This document shows positions 53,338-63,188 of a stretch of DNA of 64,000 nt, one piece after another. The translations under genes were made by a program, and so were the position numbers. Each line of letters begins with the position of its first letter. Within the stretch, counting starts at the first letter, position 1. The notes beneath the pieces are model-generated. The model was not told the origin of the DNA, made no database searches, and saw nothing but the letters and a program-made list of their open reading frames with translations. This stretch comes from JANQRZ01 sp965214485 (GTDB lineage: Bacteria > Bacteroidota > Rhodothermia > Rhodothermales > JANQRZ01), in the NCBI GenBank assembly GCA_965214485.1, contig CBDCBW010000015.1:444735-508734 (forward strand), read 5' to 3'.

Positions 53338-53975
53338 CGGCAGATCCCCGGCCCGACGACCGACGCCTTCGCCGCGCTACGCCGTAGTCCTTTGCTCGAA
53401 AGCGGACCCCCCGCTTCCGCTGCCATCGCTGCGCTCCGAGCAGTGGAAGCTGTCCCCCTCAAGCGAGGGGGACAGGTCGTCGGCCCGTTGAGCGCAGGGA
53501 CTCGTCCCGGACTACGACGGCTTCCAGGAGCAGGGCTACTACGCGCCCGGCGACACCGGCGCGCCGGTCTACGACACCGCCGCCGGGCGCATCGGCGTGG
53601 CGATCTGCTACGACCGGCACTACCCGGAGTACCTCCGGGCGCTCGCGCTGCGCCAACCTCGTCGTCGTGCCGCAGGCGGGGTCGGTGGGCGAGTGGCCGG
53701 AGGGCTTGTACGAGGCCGAGATGCGGGTGGCGGCGTTCCAGCACGGGTTCTTCACGGCGCTCGTCAACCGCGTCGGGCCGGAGGAGCGGCTGACGTTCGC
53801 GGGCGCGTCGTTCGTGTGCAACCCGGCGGGCGAGGTCGTGGCGCGGGCCGGCGCGGGCACCGAGGAGATTCTCAACGCCGAGCTCGACCTGACGGAGGCC
53901 GGGCGCTCGCACGCGCGCCGGTTCTTCCTGCGCGACCGGCGGCCCGAGCTCTACGCGAAGTGGCTGGCGCGGTGA
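53338..53975 (+). pseudogene. Broken carbon-nitrogen hydrolase (nitrilase superfamily, N-carbamoylputrescine amidase-like)
   Basis: Three pieces of one family are visible. First is VRQIPGPTTDAFAAL at 53338-53384, then an interruption by a dispersed repeat (53404-53475). DYDGFQEQGYYAPGDTGAPV.. VAICYDRHYPEYLRAL follows, with the catalytic Cys in ICYDRHYPE. Near 53650 the frame changes, and a last piece (NLVVVPQAGSVGEWPEGLYE.. ALVNRVGPEERLTFAGAS) ends at 53975. The N-terminal third including the catalytic Glu is lost. Repeat insertion with deletion plus a frameshift make it non-functional unless the frameshift is a sequencing error. Confidence 0.85.
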
Positions 53976-54067
53976 GAGACTGACTACGAATGCCAGCGGT
54001 GAATTGTCGGCGAGGGCAATCCGGCCGGCGGGCCGGTCGTTAGACCGCTCCCCTCTCGCTCTCGCCC

Positions 54068-55216
54068 ATGCGCTTTCTCCTCTGCCTCGCCGCCGCGCTC
54101 GCCGCCGCGGGCTGCGCCGACGGCCCCGCCTCCTCGGCCCCGCCCCCCGGGGCCGCCGCGCCTGCGGTCCCCGACTCACTCCCCCGGTCGCGCGCCGAAA
54201 TCGGCCCGGCGCGCGTGCCCCTCGACCTCCGCTTCCCGACCGGGAACGACGCGCTCTTCCGCGACAAGAGTGCGTTCTACGCCGGGCTCGACCGCGCCGA
54301 GATTCCCGGCCTCCGGACGCACGCCTGGGAGGGCGGGCAGTACGGCTACGTCCGCAACCCGGCCCGGGGCTCGCGTGGGATGATCTTCGCCCGCCCCCAC
54401 GAGGGCCTCGACATCCGCCCGCTCTACTTCGACGCGAGCGGCGAGCCGGCGGACACCGTCCGCGCGATCGCCGACGGGCGCGTGGTCTACGCCAACCGGG
54501 GGCGCGGCAGCTCGGCCTACGGGCAGTACGTCGTCGTCGAGCACACGTGGGAGGGCGCTCCGGTCTACAGCCTCTACGCCCACCTCGAACGCGTCGACGT
54601 GAGCGCGTCGGACTCCGTCGCGGCGGGCGGCCCGCTCGGGCGGCTCGGGTACACCGGGCGCGGCACCGCGAGGCACCGGGCGCACGTCCACCTCGAAGTC
54701 AACCTGCTGCTCAACCGGCACTTCCAGCGCTACTTCGACGCGTACTACGGGAGCCGCAACGGCCACGGCCTGTACTTCGGGCGCAACCTCGCGGGGCTCG
54801 ACGTGGAGGCGCTCTACGCCGCCCACCGCGCCGACCCCGCGTTCTCGTTCCGCGCCTTCGTCCGGAGCCGCCCCGTCGCCTACCGCACGGCGATCCCCGG
54901 CACGGCCCCGCTCGACGTCCTCACCCGCTACCCGTGGCTCGCGGGCGACGGCGTGAGCCTGGCCGACACCGCCGCCGCGGGCGGGGCGTGGGTGGTGGGC
55001 TTCACGCAGGAGGGCGTCCCGGTCGAGGTCCGGCGGCAGGCCGAGGCAGTGGACGCGCCCGAGGTCGTGTGGGTCGCGCCCGAGGTCGAGCGCCGCCGCC
55101 TGAGCACGAACGGCCTCCTCGCGCGCGGCGACAGCGCCTACCACCTCACGCGCGACGGCAAGGCCGCCGCCGCCCTCCTCGCCACGAGCGAGCGCGGCGT
55201 GCCGCCGTGGTTCTAG
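54068..55216 (+). CDS. M23-family metallopeptidase lipoprotein
   Basis: 382 residues with a lipoprotein signal (MRFLLCLAAALAAAGC, acylated Cys16). The LytM-type zinc motifs are visible: HEGLDIRPL (H-x3-D, about 116) and RAHVHLEVNLL (H-x-H, about 201-203), with ADGRVVYANRGRGSSAYGQY and YSLYAHL between. It probably cleaves peptidoglycan peptide bridges in the periplasm. The C-terminal 130 residues after the catalytic domain are of unknown function. Alone in its transcript. Confidence 0.9.
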   Translation: MRFLLCLAAALAAAGCADGPASSAPPPGAAAPAVPDSLPRSRAEIGPARVPLDLRFPTGNDALFRDKSAFYAGLDRAEIPGLRTHAWEGGQYGYVRNPARGSRGMIFARPHEGLDIRPLYFDASGEPADTVRAIADGRVVYANRGRGSSAYGQYVVVEHTWEGAPVYSLYAHLERVDVSASDSVAAGGPLGRLGYTGRGTARHRAHVHLEVNLLLNRHFQRYFDAYYGSRNGHGLYFGRNLAGLDVEALYAAHRADPAFSFRAFVRSRPVAYRTAIPGTAPLDVLTRYPWLAGDGVSLADTAAAGGAWVVGFTQEGVPVEVRRQAEAVDAPEVVWVAPEVERRRLSTNGLLARGDSAYHLTRDGKAAAALLATSERGVPPWF

Positions 55217-55330
55217 ATTCTAGAGCGTGAGACGGGTTTTCGCACGCTGCGACGCGCCCCCAACCCGTAGCAGGGCTGCTACGTTTGGCTCGCGCTCCCG
55301 CCTTCTTCCTCCACGCGTAGTCAGTCTCTG

Positions 55331-55493
55331 AGAGCCTGTTTATGAAGATTACCAGCGGGCTACAAACGGCTGCGTAACGACGCGCTCGGCGTGGCACTGC
55401 ATCGCCGAGCCTAAGGGCTCGCCTGCTTCGCGCGCTTTGGGCGCGCCCTTCTCGCTCGTTTTCGCCTTCGCTCTAACTCCTCAAACAGGCTCT
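55331..55493. repeat. 163-bp inverted-repeat-bounded element (MITE-like)
   Basis: Ends AGAGCCTGTTTATGAAG and, inverted, AGAGCCTGTTTGAGGAG. The core CGTGGCACTGCATCGCCGAGCC..GGCTCGCC..GCTTCGCGCGC is a hairpin related to that at 29270 and 44889. No clean TA duplication is seen. The left part of the gene-free stretch (55217-55330) holds a separate hairpin CGTAGCAGGGCTGCTACG and a CGTAGTCAGTCTCT end. Confidence 0.7.
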
Positions 55494-55594
55494 AACAGGC
55501 AGTGACCCCGACAGCTTCGGCGTTGGCGGCCGCGCCTCCGGCTGTATATTCTGCGCTCCCTTTCCTTTCTGCTCCACCAGCACCCCGAACTCTC

Positions 55595-57496
55595 ATGGCC
55601 AAGGTCGATGTCGTCATGCCCAAGATGGGCGAAAGCGTGATGGAGGGCACTGTGCTCACGTGGGCGAAGGCCGTCGGCGACGAGGTCGAGCTCGACGAGA
55701 CGCTCCTCGAAATCTCGACCGACAAGGTCGACTCCGAGGTGCCTTCCCCCGCGAAAGGCCGCCTCGCCGAGATCGTCGTGCCCGAGGGCGAAACCGTCGA
55801 CGTGGGGGCCAAGATCGCCGTTATCGAGACCGACGTGAACGCCGAGGTCGGCGGCGGCGGCGGCGGTGCCGGGCCGGAGAGCACGGAGGCGCAGGTCGAG
55901 GCGGCCGAAGCGGGAGCCGACGCCGAAGCGGCCGTTACGGAAGAAGCGAAGGACGCCGCGCCGAACATCCAGCCCGTCGCAGAAGCCGCCGCCGAGGCCA
56001 GCGGCGACGGCGCGCAGGCCAACGCCGGCGCGGCCCCGTCCGTCACCGGCGGCGAGCGCGTGGACGTGGTGATGCCCAAGATGGGCGAAAGCGTGATGGA
56101 GGGCACCGTGCTCGCGTGGGCGAAGGCCGTCGGCGACGAGGTCGAGCTCGACGAGACGCTCCTCGAAATCTCGACCGACAAGGTCGACTCCGAGGTGCCC
56201 TCCCCCGCCAAGGGCATCCTGGCCGAGATTCTGGTGCCCGAGGGCGAGACTGTCGAGGTCGGCGCGCAGATTGCCGTCATCGCCACGGGCGCCGGCGCGT
56301 CGGTCGGCGCGGCCCCGGCTCCCGCCGCGCCGAAGCCCGAAGCCGCCGGGGGCGACGGCGAAGCCGCGAGTGGTGCCGAAGCCGCGAGTGGCGGAGCGCC
56401 GAGCCCGCCGGAGAAGAGCTACGGCCTGACCGGGCAAGCGCTCGCGGGCGACGGCTCGCCGCTCGCGGCCCCAGCCGCCGCCGAGGTCGCCGAGAGCGGC
56501 CCGGCCGGAGGTCCCTTGCAGCGGCGCGGCTCCGACGGCCGGTTCTACTCGCCGCTCGTCCGCTCCATTGCCGGGGCCGAAGGCGTTTCGCAGCAGGAGC
56601 TCGAAGCCCTCGCCGGGACCGGGACCGAGGGGCGCGTCACCAAGAAAGACATCCTGGGCTACGTCGAGCAGCGCAAGAGCCAGCCCGCCAAGACGCAGCC
56701 CGCCGCGCCGACGCCGGCCCCCGCTCAGCCCTCGGTGCCGACGCCCGCCGCTGCACCCGCAGCCCAGCCGACGACGCCGCCCGGCGACCGGGTCGAGATC
56801 ATCGAGATGGACCGGATGCGCCAACTCATCTCGGACCACATGCGGCGGTCCGTCGACACAAGCGCGCACGTCACCTCGTTCAACGAGATCGACGTGACGC
56901 GGCTCGTCGAGGCGAGGGAGCGGCACAAGGCGTCCTTTTTCAAGCGCGAGGGCGTCAAGCTGACGTACACGCCGTTCTTCGTCCGCGCGGCGGTGGAGGC
57001 GCTCAAGACGCACCCCCTCCTCAACGCCTCGGTTGAGGGCAAGCGGATCGTCGCCCGGAAGGACTACCACATCGGCATCGCCGTGGCACTCGAAAAAGGC
57101 CTGCTCGTCCCGGTCGTCCGCGACGCCGGGCAGAAGAACCTCACCGGTCTCACGCACGCCGTCGCGGACCTCGCCGCGCGCGCGCGCTCGAAGCAGCTCA
57201 TGCCGGACGAGCTCCAGGGCGGGACGTTCACCGTCACGAATGTCGGCAGCCTGGGCTCGCTGATGGGCACGCCAATCATCAACCAGCCGCAGGTCGCGAT
57301 CCTCTCGCCGGGCATGATCCGCAAGCGGCCCGTGGTGGTCGAGCACCCGGACTTGGGGGACATCATCGCGATCCGGCAGATGATGTACGTCTCGCTGAGC
57401 TACGACCACCGGATCATCGACGGCGCGATGGGCGCGAGCTACCTCCACGCCTTCAAGGAGGCGCTGGAAAACATAGACCCGGGCGAGGCGATTTAG
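55595..57496 (+). CDS. 2-oxo acid dehydrogenase E2 subunit with two lipoyl domains
   Basis: 633 residues from ATG 55595 (MAKVDVVMPKMGESVMEGTV). Two nearly identical lipoyl domains lie at 1-78 and about 151-228, with lipoyl-lysine in LLEISTDKVDSEVPSP (Lys44 and Lys about 195). A peripheral-subunit-binding domain at about 308-355 reads YSPLVRSIAGAEGVSQQELE. The catalytic domain (about 400-633) has the CAT-like SYDHRIIDGAMG with His and Asp. Long Ala/Pro/Glu linkers separate the domains. It is the acyltransferase core of a pyruvate, 2-oxoglutarate or branched-chain complex; substrate cannot be told from sequence alone. E1 and E3 are not adjacent. Confidence 0.93.
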   Translation: MAKVDVVMPKMGESVMEGTVLTWAKAVGDEVELDETLLEISTDKVDSEVPSPAKGRLAEIVVPEGETVDVGAKIAVIETDVNAEVGGGGGGAGPESTEAQVEAAEAGADAEAAVTEEAKDAAPNIQPVAEAAAEASGDGAQANAGAAPSVTGGERVDVVMPKMGESVMEGTVLAWAKAVGDEVELDETLLEISTDKVDSEVPSPAKGILAEILVPEGETVEVGAQIAVIATGAGASVGAAPAPAAPKPEAAGGDGEAASGAEAASGGAPSPPEKSYGLTGQALAGDGSPLAAPAAAEVAESGPAGGPLQRRGSDGRFYSPLVRSIAGAEGVSQQELEALAGTGTEGRVTKKDILGYVEQRKSQPAKTQPAAPTPAPAQPSVPTPAAAPAAQPTTPPGDRVEIIEMDRMRQLISDHMRRSVDTSAHVTSFNEIDVTRLVEARERHKASFFKREGVKLTYTPFFVRAAVEALKTHPLLNASVEGKRIVARKDYHIGIAVALEKGLLVPVVRDAGQKNLTGLTHAVADLAARARSKQLMPDELQGGTFTVTNVGSLGSLMGTPIINQPQVAILSPGMIRKRPVVVEHPDLGDIIAIRQMMYVSLSYDHRIIDGAMGASYLHAFKEALENIDPGEAI

Positions 57497-57595
57497 AAGC
57501 GGAAGAGCGAACGCGGGAGAGAGCGGAAGAACGGCTCGGCGGTGACCCGTGACACCTTCCGTTCCTCCACTCCTCCGCTCTTCCCCTCTTGAACC

Positions 57596-58528
57596 ATGCC
57601 CGACGACGCCGGCCTCACCCTCTCGCTCACCGAGCTCGACGCCCGCCTCGACGGCTTCGTGACGGAGTACCTCAAGAACAAGAGCCCCGAGACGGCGGGG
57701 ACCTACCGCCGCTCGCTCAACGAGTTCGAGCGCTGGTTCGCGGTGGAGCAGCGCACCAAGAAAGGCTTCCGCTTCCGCACCTCGGACGTGGAGCGCTACA
57801 AGAAATACCTGATGGAGGACCGCGGCCTCAGCCAGGTCTCGGTCTCGACGTACCTCACCGCGCTGCGCCGCTTCTGCCAGTACCTCGTCGACATCGGCCT
57901 GCTCGAGGAGAACCCGGCGAAGGCCGTCAAGGGCAACCGCCGACCGAGCGAGCACTCGCGCAAGGTGTTCACCGAGCGCGAGATCGCCCGGCTCCTCGAC
58001 GGCCTCCGCACCGCTAGCCCCATCGAGAAGCGCGACCGGGCGGTGGTCTTCCTGATGCTCTACGCCGGGCTGAGCGAAATCGAGATCGTCCGCGCCGACC
58101 TGCAGGACCTGGAGCAGACGCTCCTCGGGTGGTACCTCCGGGTCCAGGGCAAGGGCCGCACGGTCAAAGACCAGCAGGTGCCCGTCGACCCGCCGGTGAT
58201 GGACGCGATCCGGCTCTACCTCGACGCGCGCGGGCGCGTCCGGCCCGAGGACCCGCTCTTCGTCTCGCACGGGCACCGCTCCGACGGCGAGCGGCTCAAC
58301 ACGCGGAGCGTCCGCAGCCGCATCAACGGCCTGCTCAAGGCGACCGGCCTCAAGCGCCCCGGCGTCACGCCGCACTCGCTCACCCACACCGCCGCCTTGA
58401 TCTGGCTGAACGACGGGATGAGCCTCGACGAGGTCCGCCAGCGGATGCGCCACGGCACGCTCGACACGACGATGATCTACTTCAAGAAGCAGGGCCTGCT
58501 GAAGCGGAGCATTGAGGAGCGAGCGTGA
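57596..58528 (+). CDS. Tyrosine-recombinase-fold protein lacking both catalytic arginines
   Basis: 310 residues, XerC/D length and layout. The SAM-like core-binding domain is at about 15-110 and the catalytic-fold domain at 122-305. The site of Arg I reads LMLYAGLSEIEIV (Ser160 for Arg), and that of Arg II reads TPHSLTHTAALIW (His260 kept, Thr263 for Arg). Lys near 186 (QGKGRTVKDQQVP), His286 (MRHGTLDTTMIY) and Tyr295 remain. Without both arginines strand cleavage should be very weak or absent, so it may be a DNA-binding or architectural relative. It is intact in frame and 100 bp after the E2 gene. Confidence 0.85.
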   Translation: MPDDAGLTLSLTELDARLDGFVTEYLKNKSPETAGTYRRSLNEFERWFAVEQRTKKGFRFRTSDVERYKKYLMEDRGLSQVSVSTYLTALRRFCQYLVDIGLLEENPAKAVKGNRRPSEHSRKVFTEREIARLLDGLRTASPIEKRDRAVVFLMLYAGLSEIEIVRADLQDLEQTLLGWYLRVQGKGRTVKDQQVPVDPPVMDAIRLYLDARGRVRPEDPLFVSHGHRSDGERLNTRSVRSRINGLLKATGLKRPGVTPHSLTHTAALIWLNDGMSLDEVRQRMRHGTLDTTMIYFKKQGLLKRSIEERA

Positions 58529-58616
58529 GGGTCAAATAAAAAGTTCGCGGTTGCAGTCCGATTAACCCCTTCAGCCTCTTTCTCTGCTACGAGGCGTGGC
58601 TAAATGATAACGTGTG

Positions 58617-59153
58617 TCAGGGATTGATAGCATCAGTAGCAGAGAAGGAACCACTGACTGTCACCTCTTCATCATTCATCGATCCTCCTTCTTCGAAGAT
58701 CACACCTGTGAACGAAAAGCTACCCTGCACTCGGTTCTCTGAGGACGAGCTTATCGTGATCTCGCCACCTAAGGTGAGCGCAGATCCCTCTTCGCAGTCT
58801 CCATTTTCGCCTATGATAATAGAAAATGACCTGCAGTATCCACCACCGAAGGCGTTTCCAGAGGGCGTTGTACTTATGGTGTATTCTCCTTTTTCTGGAC
58901 GCCCTGAACCAAATGACAGGATAACCGTTCCACCTGTGTATTCAGAACCGATAGAACGAGGCAGTTCTCCCTCATATATCGTCAGTAAAAAAGCACCAGG
59001 AGAATCGATAAAGATAGCTTCTCCTTCAAAAGAGTCAGTCAACGCCCCACTAACTTTGACACTCGTATCTGTCCCGGCTTCTGCACCGTCAGAATCGCAG
59101 GATGAGAATACAAACGAAAAACAGAGGAGTGCAACTAAGGTGTAGCGTCGCAT
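58617..59153 (-). CDS. Low-GC putative lipoprotein
   Basis: 178 residues from ATG 59153 (MRRYTLVALLCFSFVFSSCD), with a lipobox ending in Cys19. The mature part is beta-rich and Ser/Gly/Thr-rich (GGTVILSFGSGRPEKGEYTI, LTLGGEITISSSSENRVQGS) with one further Cys pair, like Ig-like or calycin-type surface lipoproteins of Bacteroidota. GC is about 47% by eye against about 70% around it, which points to recent transfer. Function unknown. Confidence 0.75.
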   Translation of the reverse strand: MRRYTLVALLCFSFVFSSCDSDGAEAGTDTSVKVSGALTDSFEGEAIFIDSPGAFLLTIYEGELPRSIGSEYTGGTVILSFGSGRPEKGEYTISTTPSGNAFGGGYCRSFSIIIGENGDCEEGSALTLGGEITISSSSENRVQGSFSFTGVIFEEGGSMNDEEVTVSGSFSATDAINP

Positions 59154-59246
59154 GACGGCGGTTCGGTTAGAGTCTGAGAGGCAAGGCCACTTCTTATCAA
59201 GGCAGATGTTACTCCACATGAAAGGAAAGAGGCAAGTTGCGGCGAT

Positions 59247-60548
<1,302 letters not shown>

Positions 60549-60687
60549 GGGCAGGCGGGCGGTGGAGGGGCCGGAAGATAGCGGGCGCACCGCGCATTCC
60601 GGGAAACGGGATGCACGCAGGGGAACAGGATAGAGACGGCCCCGCTACACGTTGCCGCCTATATTCCGATCCTCTATCCGAACCCTA

Positions 60688-60849
60688 GGCCCCGTCACGT
60701 TAATCCGGCTCCTGGCTCGGCGAGGCCCCTGAAGGGCCCTGCGGCGTTGTCCTCCTTGCCCGATGCTAAGGCGTCTGGCTTGTCGGACGCCTGGCCGGGT
60801 CCCTCCAGGGTCTCTCGCTCGCCGACGGACCGACCTACGTGACAGAGCC
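60688..60849. mobile_element. 162-bp TA-flanked MITE, family 1 (inverted copy)
   Basis: Reverse-complement orientation relative to the copies at 28782 and 49857, of the same length (162 bp) as the former, flanked by TA at 60686-60687 and 60850-60851. It lies 28 bp upstream of the outer-membrane barrel gene and fills much of the 329-bp gap after purD, so it may carry or displace that gene's promoter. Confidence 0.9.
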
Positions 60850-60877
60850 TAGCCGTTCCCCTTTCTCACCACCCGCG

Positions 60878-62113
60878 ATGCTCTTCGCTCTGCTGCTGGC
60901 GCTTTTCCAGCTCGCCGCGCCCGACACCACCGAGACGCCCGCCGAGCAGGGCGTCGCCATCGAGACGGCGGGGTCCGAGTCGGCGGACGGGGCGCGCTTC
61001 AGCTACCGGGTGCTGCCCAACGCGTTCTTCTCGACCACCAAAGGGTTCGGCGTGGGCGTGGGTGTGGGCGTCGACGGCCTCGGCGCGCCGGGGACCGAGC
61101 TCCGGCTCTCTGCCGAGCCGATGCAGCGGTTCGGCCGCTACCGGGCCTCGTTCTTCACGGGCGACCCGTTCGAGCAGCCCGTGTACGCGGGCGTCAGCGG
61201 CGAGTACACCACCGATCAGGTGCGGCGCTTCTACGGGCTGGGGCCGGCGTCGAGCCGGGACAACAGCGTCTACGCCAGCCTCAAGTCGGTCGAGGTCGGG
61301 TTCCGGGTCGGCTGGTACCCGCTCGGGGAGGCGCGCGTGCTGGTGCAGCCTGCCGTCCGGCTGCTCCACGAGGAGCTCCGCTCGTTCCGCAACCGCGACG
61401 CGGGGGCGTTCGAGCGCCTCGACCCCGCGTCGCAGCGAACGCTCTTCGACTCGGTGGAGCGCCCGTCGACCGGGGTGACGTACGGCCTGGAGATCGCGTA
61501 CGACAGGCGGGACCAGCTGTTTTACAGCTCGCAGGGGGTCCTCTTCATCCTGACCGGACGGCGCTACGACGGGTTCGGCCGGCGCGCCTTCCGCTACTGG
61601 ACGGGCACCGCGAGCGTGTACGGGTTCGTCCCGCTCCCGGCGCACCGTCACGTCCTCTTTACGCGCACCGTCTTCGCGCTCACGCGGCAGATCGGCGAGG
61701 AGCCGATTCCGTTCTACGCGCTCCCGCTGCTCGACGACCAGCTCCTCGGGGCCTACACCCGCTACCGCTTCAACGGCAACGACCTGCTGGCCTTCACCGT
61801 GGGCTGGCGCTTCCCGGTGTTCACCTACCTCAACTGGTTCGCCTTCGACGCGAACCTCCAGGTCAGCGCTGCGAACGCCTACGACGACCTCTTCGACCAG
61901 TTCAAGCCGGGCGTCTCCTTCGACAGCGACCCGCAGAGCGAGGACGGACGGACCCCGCTGCGCCCGGCGCTCTCCATCGGCCTCCGGCTGGTAGACCTCG
62001 ACGGCGACCGCGTCATCGTCGGCGGGCAGGTCGGCGTCGACCCGGAGGGCTACAAGTTCGGCACGCTGCGGCTGGTCTACGGCATCCGCGACGTGCGCCC
62101 GCTGGTGCGGTGA
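60878..62113 (+). CDS. Outer-membrane beta-barrel protein, BamA/surface-antigen-like
   Basis: 411 residues from ATG 60878 (MLFALLLALFQLAAPDTTET), signal peptide of about 18 residues. A GTG at 60839 inside the MITE is rejected. It is composed of alternating amphipathic strands with aromatic girdles (FSYRVLPNAFFSTTKGFGVG, YGLEIAYDRRDQLFYSSQGV, YTRYRFNGNDLLAFTVGWRF, RPALSIGLRLVDLDGDRVIV) and ends in a strand terminating LVYGIRDVRPLVR. The GFG..GLG start and RRDQLFYSSQG resemble the Bac_surface_Ag (D15) barrel without POTRA domains. Function unknown. Confidence 0.8.
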   Translation: MLFALLLALFQLAAPDTTETPAEQGVAIETAGSESADGARFSYRVLPNAFFSTTKGFGVGVGVGVDGLGAPGTELRLSAEPMQRFGRYRASFFTGDPFEQPVYAGVSGEYTTDQVRRFYGLGPASSRDNSVYASLKSVEVGFRVGWYPLGEARVLVQPAVRLLHEELRSFRNRDAGAFERLDPASQRTLFDSVERPSTGVTYGLEIAYDRRDQLFYSSQGVLFILTGRRYDGFGRRAFRYWTGTASVYGFVPLPAHRHVLFTRTVFALTRQIGEEPIPFYALPLLDDQLLGAYTRYRFNGNDLLAFTVGWRFPVFTYLNWFAFDANLQVSAANAYDDLFDQFKPGVSFDSDPQSEDGRTPLRPALSIGLRLVDLDGDRVIVGGQVGVDPEGYKFGTLRLVYGIRDVRPLVR

Positions 62114-62240
62114 GCGGAGGGAAGACGAGGGAGGAGAGAGCGCAAAGGAGGCGGCCCGCTCCTGTCTTTTCCCTGTCTTCTCCCTTTTCTCCTCCACCGA
62201 CCGATACTCTCTACCCTACCGCCTGCCCTTCCCCCGCTCC

Positions 62241-63188
62241 GTGCGCACCCTCGGCTTCTTCGTGCTCAAGCTCGGCCTCGCTGCCGCGACGGTCGCCTAC
62301 GTCGGGCACTTCGTCGCGTGGGACGCCATCGTGGAGGCTGGGTTGGCGGCGGACGCGGGGTGGATCGCGGCGGCGCTCGCGCTGCTCCCGGCGAACGTGG
62401 GGCTGGAGGCGTACCGCTGGCACCGGCTCGTGCGGCGGCTGGCCCCGGAGGTGCGCTTCGGCGTGACGCTGGGCGCGGTCCTGAGCGGCTACCCGCTCGG
62501 CCTCGTCACGCCGGGGCGGCTCGGCGACTACGCGGGGCGGGCCTTCTACCTGCGCCACGCCGGGAAGTGGGACCTCGCCGCGCTGACCTTCGCCGAGCGC
62601 ATGGCGACGCTCGCGTGCAGCCTCGCCGCCGGCCTCGCCGCGCTCGTCCCGTTTTTGGTGACCCGGACCGAGGTCCCGGTCTTCGCGTGGGCGACGGTGT
62701 GCGGGGCCGGCTTCGTCGGCACGGCGTTTTTCCTCTACCTCCTGCTTCATCCGCGGGTGGCGAAGCAGCTTCTCGCGTTCGTCTTCCCCGAGCGCTTCGC
62801 CCCCCGGCTCCGCGTGCTCGACGCCTTCGGGCCGGACGACGCCCGCGGCCTGCTCGGCCTCTCGGCCCTGCGCTACGGCCTTTTCTCGGCGCAGTTCGTG
62901 TGCCTCGTCTTCGCCTTCGCCCCCGGCGCGGCGTGGCTCCCGACGGTCGGCGGGGTCGTGCTCGTGTTCTTCGCCAAGAGCGCGATTCCGTCGTTCACGC
63001 TCGCCGACCTGGGCATCCGCGAGGGGGCGGCGGTCTACTTCCTCGGCGCGCTCGGGGTGGGGACGGCGGCGGCGTTCAACGCGGCGCTAGGGCTGTTCTG
63101 CGTAAACCTGCTGCTGCCGTCGCTGGTCGGGGTGCCGTTCGTGCTGCGGCTGCGCCTCGCGCCGGAGCCGGTGGGGGTCTCCGCGTGA
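62241..63188 (+). CDS. Lysylphosphatidylglycerol synthase transmembrane-region-like (UPF0104) protein
   Basis: 315 residues starting at GTG 62241. About eight membrane helices. VLSGYPLGLVTPGRLGDYAGRAFYLR is the family's P-x-R-x-G-D signature and IPSFTLADLGIREGAAVYFL the second. The family (AglD/MprF TM domain/UPF0104) moves lipids or polyprenyl-linked sugars across the membrane. GTGA overlap (63185-63188) couples it to a glycosyltransferase gene, supporting a glycolipid role. Confidence 0.85.
   Translation: MRTLGFFVLKLGLAAATVAYVGHFVAWDAIVEAGLAADAGWIAAALALLPANVGLEAYRWHRLVRRLAPEVRFGVTLGAVLSGYPLGLVTPGRLGDYAGRAFYLRHAGKWDLAALTFAERMATLACSLAAGLAALVPFLVTRTEVPVFAWATVCGAGFVGTAFFLYLLLHPRVAKQLLAFVFPERFAPRLRVLDAFGPDDARGLLGLSALRYGLFSAQFVCLVFAFAPGAAWLPTVGGVVLVFFAKSAIPSFTLADLGIREGAAVYFLGALGVGTAAAFNAALGLFCVNLLLPSLVGVPFVLRLRLAPEPVGVSA

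Noticed and set aside
53667..53975. Separate small gene (about 100 residues) after the TerB gene
   Set aside because: It is the C-terminal piece of the broken nitrilase-family gene in a shifted frame, not an independent gene.
60839..60877. GTG at 60839 as the start of the outer-membrane barrel gene
   Set aside because: It lies inside a MITE; ATG 60878 is followed at once by a signal peptide.
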